Below, piece after piece: positions 60,437 through 64,000 of a stretch of DNA of 64,000 nucleotides. This stretch comes from Pseudomonadaceae bacterium. Its GTDB lineage: Bacteria > Pseudomonadota > Gammaproteobacteria > Pseudomonadales > Pseudomonadaceae. Positions within the stretch are counted from its first letter, which is position 1, and each line of letters begins with the position of its first letter. The stretch spans positions 1 to 64,000 of the forward strand of contig JAUVZY010000010.1 in assembly GCA_030602315.1 (NCBI GenBank), written 5' to 3'. Both the position numbers and the translations under genes were made by a program. The notes under the pieces were generated by a model, which was not told the DNA's origin, made no database searches, and worked only from the letters and a program-made list of their open reading frames with translations.

Positions 60437-60643
60437 TCAGCTCAAGCGGTCGCGATCATCCACGTTGATGCCCCGCGGCCCGAAGAAGCCCCAGATGATC
60501 AAGCCGATCACCGGCAGGATCACGATCAATAGCACCCAGAGCACCTTCTTGCCGGTATCGGCCGAACTGCGCACCACGTTAGCGATCGCCCAGATATCCA
60601 GCGCCAGTATGAGCAGGCCGAAAAATCCGCCAAATGCCTCCAT
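60437..60643 (-). CDS. Small PLDc_N-type membrane protein, copy 1
   Basis: The 68-residue protein has two hydrophobic helices with KKVLWVLLIVILPVIGLIIWGFFGPRG, the PLDc_N signature, and ends in a charged DDRDRLS tail. It is clearly related to the following 63-residue gene, suggesting a tandem duplication that has since diverged. A GC-rich hairpin (60678-60699, stem CCGCCGG/CCGGCGG) separates it from mtnC. Function unknown; such proteins occur as membrane-insertion or stress-linked peptides. Confidence 0.82.
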   Translation of the reverse strand: MEAFGGFFGLLILALDIWAIANVVRSSADTGKKVLWVLLIVILPVIGLIIWGFFGPRGINVDDRDRLS

Positions 60644-60742
60644 AACCAGCCTCCCGTATCGATCAGGATGGACTCGCCCGCCGGACCGAAGCCCGGCGGA
60701 CGACCTACTGCTTACGATAGCGCTCTGGCGTGCCGGTTCAGC

Positions 60743-61429
60743 TTAAGCGAAGGCGGCCGGATCAATGGCGGCAAAGCTGGCGACGGTCGGGTGCCCGGCC
60801 AGTTCGCCGCCCTCGCGCGCCAGGCCGCAGGTGGCCATGCCTGCCGCGCGCGCGGCATCGAGCTCCTCGACGATGTCCGAGAGAAACAGGATCTCGCCGC
60901 CTGGCCGGCCGATGGCCTGGGCGATGCGCGCGTAGGAAGCGGCCTCGCGCTTGTGCCCGGAGGTGGTGTCGAAATAGCCGGAGAACAGCGGGGTCAGATC
61001 GCCCGCCTCGGAGCAGCCGAAAATCAGCTTCTGCGCCTGGATCGAGCCGGAGGAATAGACGTACAGCTCCAGGCCCGCAGCCCGCCACTGGCGCAGCGCT
61101 TCGACGGCATCGGGATAGACATGCCCCTTGAGTTCGCCGGCTGCATAGCCCTGCTGCCAGATCATGCCCTGCAGCGCCTTGAGTGGAGTGGCCTTGCGGT
61201 CGGCAGCGATCCACTCGAGCAGAATGGCGATGACCCGCTCGAGATCCGCCTGCGCCTCGCCGCTTTCGGCACGCACCGCGTCCAGCTGCGCGGCCACCTC
61301 CGGCTCGCCGGCATGCGCGCGGACGAACGCCGGCAGGTGCGCTCGGGCGTAGGGAAACAGCACGTCGAAGACGAAGCTCACCGCGCTGGTGGTGCCCTCG
61401 ATGTCGGTGAGGATGGCCTTGATCGTCAC
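60743..61429 (-). CDS. mtnC: Enolase-phosphatase E1 (acireductone synthase)
   Basis: The 228-residue HAD enzyme has motif [16 protein letters not shown], motif [16 protein letters not shown] and motif [18 protein letters not shown]. It enolises and dephosphorylates 2,3-diketo-5-methylthiopentyl-1-phosphate in methionine salvage. The start is a GTG at 61429 preceded by GGAGGAC. It lies 4 bp after mtnD. Confidence 0.95.
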   Translation of the reverse strand: MTIKAILTDIEGTTSAVSFVFDVLFPYARAHLPAFVRAHAGEPEVAAQLDAVRAESGEAQADLERVIAILLEWIAADRKATPLKALQGMIWQQGYAAGELKGHVYPDAVEALRQWRAAGLELYVYSSGSIQAQKLIFGCSEAGDLTPLFSGYFDTTSGHKREAASYARIAQAIGRPGGEILFLSDIVEELDAARAAGMATCGLAREGGELAGHPTVASFAAIDPAAFA

Positions 61430-61433
61430 CGGC

Positions 61434-61979
61434 TCAGTCCTCCAGGCGCGGGAAGCGCGAAGCGATGTCGTCGCCGGTGAACTGTGCGACCCAGCCTTCG
61501 GGGTTGTTGAACAGGCGGATGGCGATGAAGTGCGGGTTATCGCCCATGTCGAACCAGTGGCGGGTGCCGGCCGGTACCGAGATCAGGTCGTTCTTCTCGC
61601 ACAGCACGTTGTAGACGTAGTCATCGACATGCAGGGTGAACAGCCCGCGCCCGGCAACGAAAAAGCGCACCTCGTCCTCGCCGTGGCGATGTTCGGAGAG
61701 AAACTTCTGGCGCAGCTCGGCCTTTTGCGGGTGATCCTTGTCCAGGCTGACCACGTCGACGGTGCAATAGCCGCCCTCGGCCATCAGCTTGTCGATCTCG
61801 TGGCGGTAGGCGGCGATCACCTCCTCCGGGCTGGCACCGGGCGCCAGGGGCGCAGAGGCTTCCCAGCGCTCGAAGCGCACGCCAAGCTCGCTCAGGGTGG
61901 CGGCGATGTCCTCCGGGTGAGTCAGCACCTTGCTCGGCTGCAGAGGGGAGGATTCGTGGTGGACGCTCAGGTAACTCAT
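61434..61979 (-). CDS. mtnD: Acireductone dioxygenase
   Basis: The 181-residue cupin has the metal-binding [16 protein letters not shown] (HxHxxxE) and the second histidine in GTRHWFDMG. Depending on the metal, the enzyme forms the methionine precursor keto acid (Fe) or an off-pathway product with CO (Ni). The ATG at 61979 ([11 protein letters not shown]) starts 38 bp after the mtnB stop. The longer open frame reaches into mtnB and is not used. Confidence 0.95.
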   Translation of the reverse strand: MSYLSVHHESSPLQPSKVLTHPEDIAATLSELGVRFERWEASAPLAPGASPEEVIAAYRHEIDKLMAEGGYCTVDVVSLDKDHPQKAELRQKFLSEHRHGEDEVRFFVAGRGLFTLHVDDYVYNVLCEKNDLISVPAGTRHWFDMGDNPHFIAIRLFNNPEGWVAQFTGDDIASRFPRLED

Positions 61980-62017
61980 GGCAGTCTCCGTTCGGCCTTG
62001 GCCGCGGGTGGATCGGC

Positions 62018-62638
62018 TCAGCGCGCCTGCAGCGCGCGCATCTTCAGTTCGCAGTCGAAGAGAAACTCGAAGGCCTCGACCTGGCGCAGGGTGTCGCTCA
62101 TCTGCGCGCCCCAGGTATAGAGGCCATGGCCACGGATCAGGTAGCCGACGCAGTCGGGGTGGCTGTCGAGCCAGGGTTGTACCTTGGCCGCCAGGCGGGC
62201 GATGTCCTGGTCGTTGTCGAAGATCGGCACCTCGACCTGGCTCTCGTGGGTGGTGATTCCGGCAAAGGCCTTCTGCAGCTCGTAATCGGCAAACACCAGC
62301 GAGTCGGCCAGGCACAGCCGCGAGAGCACCGTGGCGTTGACCGAATGGGTGTGCAGCACCGCGCCGATCTCCGGCTTCCAACGGTACAGCTGGGTATGCA
62401 GCAGGGTCTCGGCGGACGGTTTCTTGCCCTCTTCCAGGCTGTTGCCGTCCATGTCCACGGCGAGCAGGTCATCCTCGCCGAGCTGGCCCTTGTGTTTGCC
62501 GGACACGGTGAGCAATACCTCGGCGCTGGTCAGGCGTGCCGAGTAGTTGCTGCTGGTGGCCGGCGACCAGCCCCGTCCGTAGAGAAACCGCCCGGCCTCG
62601 ATGATGGCCTGGGACAGGTGTCTGCGGGTGGAAGTCAT
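62018..62638 (-). CDS. mtnB: Methylthioribulose-1-phosphate dehydratase
   Basis: The 206-residue class II aldolase-like enzyme has the zinc-binding HTHSVNATVLSR and the third histidine in RGHGLYTWG. It dehydrates the MtnA product. Its ATG overlaps the stop of the upstream transporter gene (ATGA), which ties the transporter to the pathway. Confidence 0.95.
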   Translation of the reverse strand: MTSTRRHLSQAIIEAGRFLYGRGWSPATSSNYSARLTSAEVLLTVSGKHKGQLGEDDLLAVDMDGNSLEEGKKPSAETLLHTQLYRWKPEIGAVLHTHSVNATVLSRLCLADSLVFADYELQKAFAGITTHESQVEVPIFDNDQDIARLAAKVQPWLDSHPDCVGYLIRGHGLYTWGAQMSDTLRQVEAFEFLFDCELKMRALQAR

Positions 62639-63783
62639 GTGCGTTCCTCTTTCAATCGAACGGCAATGATAACGGCTGCGGCGGCGGTCGCCAGACTGGC
62701 CAGGGCGAAAGTGGCGTCGGCGCCCAGGCTGTCCCAGCTGTAGCCGGCATACAGTGCGCCGAGCGCGCCGCCGATACCCGAGAGGGTGGCGTACAGCGCC
62801 TGCCCCTGGCCCTGCTGACGCTCGCCGAAGCTCTTTTGCACAAAATGGATGGCTGCCACATGGAAGCTACCGAAGGTGGCCGCGTGCAGCACCTGGGCCA
62901 GCAGCAATATCGGCAAATGCTCGGCGAGATAGCCCAGCAGCAGCCAGCGCAGGGTGGCCAGCACGAAACTGCCGAGCAGGATCTGGCGCAACGAGAAGCG
63001 CGCCAGTACCTCCTTCATCACCACGAACAGGATGATCTCGGCGACGACCCCCAGCGACCACAGGAGGCCGATCGCCCCACGCCCGTAGCCCAGCGTTTCC
63101 AGGTGGATACTGACGAAGGTGTAGTACGGCCCGTGGGACAACTGCATCAGCCCGGCGCAGACGTAGAAGGCCAGCACGCCGGGCACCCGCAGCTGGCGCA
63201 GGAAGCCGCCACGATCCAGGCCATCCTGCCGGGCCTGCGGCTGGGCATTGGGCACCCAGATGCTGGCCACCACGATGCAGGCCATGATGGTCAGGATCGC
63301 CGCCGGCCAGAGGTCCATGCCATGGCGCTCGAACAGCGCACCGAGGCCGACCACCGCCACGATGAAACCGATGCTGCCCCACAGGCGCAGCTGGCTGTAG
63401 CGCGCCGCCTGCTCGCGCAGGTGGGCCAGGGTGATGACCTCGAACTGCGGCAGGATGGCGTGCCAGAAGAACGCATGCAGCGCCATCACCAGCGCCAGCC
63501 AGGCGAAAGATTTGCCCAGCAGGATCAGCGCGAACGAGACCAGCGTACAGGCCGCCCCCAACCGCACGATGGCCAGCCGTCGCCCACTGGTATCCCCCAG
63601 CCAGCCCCAAAGATTGGGCGCCACGCAGCGCATCAGCATGGGGATCGCCACCAGCTCGCCGATCCGCTCGGCGGAAAAGCCCAGGTGCGCGAAATACAGC
63701 CCGAAGAAAGGCGCCGTCGCCCCGAGCAGGGCGAAGTAAAAGAGGTAGAAGCCCGACAGGCGCCAGTACGGAAGTGCAGACAT
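62635..63783 (-). CDS. MFS transporter of the methionine-salvage operon
   Basis: The 382-residue transporter has twelve predicted helices and the HcaT/LacY-like start PYWRLSGFYLFYFALLGATAPFFGLYF. The loop GWLGDTSGRR is the MFS motif A position. The coupling to mtnB suggests import or export of a methylthio compound such as methylthioribose, but the substrate is inferred from context only. Its upstream gap is filled by a palindromic repeat, and no clear ribosome-binding site is left. Confidence 0.85.
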   Translation of the reverse strand: MSALPYWRLSGFYLFYFALLGATAPFFGLYFAHLGFSAERIGELVAIPMLMRCVAPNLWGWLGDTSGRRLAIVRLGAACTLVSFALILLGKSFAWLALVMALHAFFWHAILPQFEVITLAHLREQAARYSQLRLWGSIGFIVAVVGLGALFERHGMDLWPAAILTIMACIVVASIWVPNAQPQARQDGLDRGGFLRQLRVPGVLAFYVCAGLMQLSHGPYYTFVSIHLETLGYGRGAIGLLWSLGVVAEIILFVVMKEVLARFSLRQILLGSFVLATLRWLLLGYLAEHLPILLLAQVLHAATFGSFHVAAIHFVQKSFGERQQGQGQALYATLSGIGGALGALYAGYSWDSLGADATFALASLATAAAAVIIAVRLKEERT

Positions 63784-63787
63784 AAGT

Positions 63788-63869
63788 TGGAAGCTGAAAG
63801 CGGGAAGCAGCTGCCCGAACGCGCGGAGTCATTCGCTCCCGCTTCGAGCTTCAGCTTCCCGCTTCGGGC
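63788..63869. repeat. Palindromic repeat between aroC and the MFS gene
   Basis: Left arm GGAAGCTGAAAGCGGGAAGC and right-arm blocks CGAGCTTCAGCTTCCCGC and CGCTTCGGGCTT face each other over about 80 bp and fill the gap between the aroC stop and the MFS start. The GAAGC/GCTTC alternation relates it to the repeats at 8053 and 17481. Confidence 0.65.
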
Positions 63870-64000
63870 TTAACGCTGCCCCAGCACCGGCGTGGTCACG
63901 CGGACCTCGGCATTCTGCGCGCGATGGCGCAGCAGGTGGTCCATCAGCACGAGGGCCATCATCGCCTCGGCGATCGGCGTGGCACGGATGCCCACGCAGG
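63870..64000 (-). CDS. aroC: Chorismate synthase, C-terminal end (cut by the window edge)
   Basis: The last 42 codons are visible and read [20 protein letters not shown] followed by [22 protein letters not shown] and a TAA stop. [13 protein letters not shown] is a signature of chorismate synthase, the final shikimate-pathway enzyme and thus downstream of the AroA domain at 4.7 kb. The gene continues beyond the right edge. Confidence 0.93.
   Translation of the reverse strand, partial: CVGIRATPIAEAMMALVLMDHLLRHRAQNAEVRVTTPVLGQR

Overview
The window is a 64 kb, GC-rich, densely packed chromosomal stretch from a gammaproteobacterium of the Pseudomonas group. It most resembles the P. stutzeri (Stutzerimonas) branch. 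Supporting signs are the order gyrA-serC-pheA-hisC-tyrA/aroA-cmk-rpsA-ihfB with tyrA and aroA fused into one protein, EarP-type EF-P rhamnosylation, an Entner-Doudoroff glucose set, Anr, a CyaB-type adenylate cyclase and a complete methionine-salvage set. No tRNA, rRNA, insertion sequence, prophage, CRISPR array or transposase was found. This is core chromosome, so the interest lies mostly in regulation and gene arrangement.

Layout. 1-4.7 kb: earP, the 4.5S SRP RNA, ihfB, rpsA and cmk. 4.7-13.2 kb: aromatic amino acid, serine and histidine genes and gyrA. 13.4-18.3 kb: mtnA diverging from mtaD-ubiG-mupP-yciK, covering methylthioadenosine, ubiquinone and peptidoglycan recycling. 18.4-20.6 kb: a GGDEF protein with a perfect CRP/Vfr-type operator at its start, then rluB. 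20.7-26.5 kb: edd-glk-zwf-pgl-eda in one direction with no hexR. 26.7-33.7 kb: scpB/scpA, a large MASE3-PAS-HD-GYP protein, trpS, a YciO-like gene and a PHP phosphoesterase. 33.8-37.8 kb: yciI, a small membrane protein and a Cpx-like system (regulator, Spy/CpxP-like periplasmic protein, sensor). 37.8-42.5 kb: a zinc-cluster protein, trkH, cyaB, a SelW-like protein and nadE.

42.6-45.4 kb: hemN behind an Anr box, then anr itself and apt. 45.4-49.4 kb: an orphan periplasmic binding protein and dnaX-ybaB-recR. 49.5-54.3 kb: pdxB, a MATE pump, a TSUP permease divergent from a LysR regulator, and rraB. 54.4-58.5 kb: the Anbu cluster (circularly permuted ATP-grasp, alpha-E protein, transglutaminase, Anbu proteasome-like peptidase). 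It sits behind a well-spaced sigma-54 promoter and a near-perfect NtrC site. 58.7-64 kb: speE, a histidine phosphatase, two tiny PLDc_N membrane proteins, mtnC-mtnD-mtnB with an MFS transporter, and the 3' end of aroC.

How it fits together. The most system-like locus is the Anbu cluster: four co-directional genes with the hallmarks of a peptide-forming, peptide-modifying and proteolytic machine, which the DNA predicts is turned on by nitrogen limitation. A second theme is nucleotide second messengers: cyaB makes cAMP, a CRP/Vfr site marks a diguanylate cyclase, and an HD-GYP phosphodiesterase lies 8 kb further on. A third is polyamine and methionine salvage: SpeE releases methylthioadenosine, which MtaD, MtnA, MtnB, MtnC and MtnD recycle from the two ends of the window. 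A family of GCTTGAAGC-like palindromic intergenic repeats recurs at several junctions and in one case supplies a ribosome-binding region.
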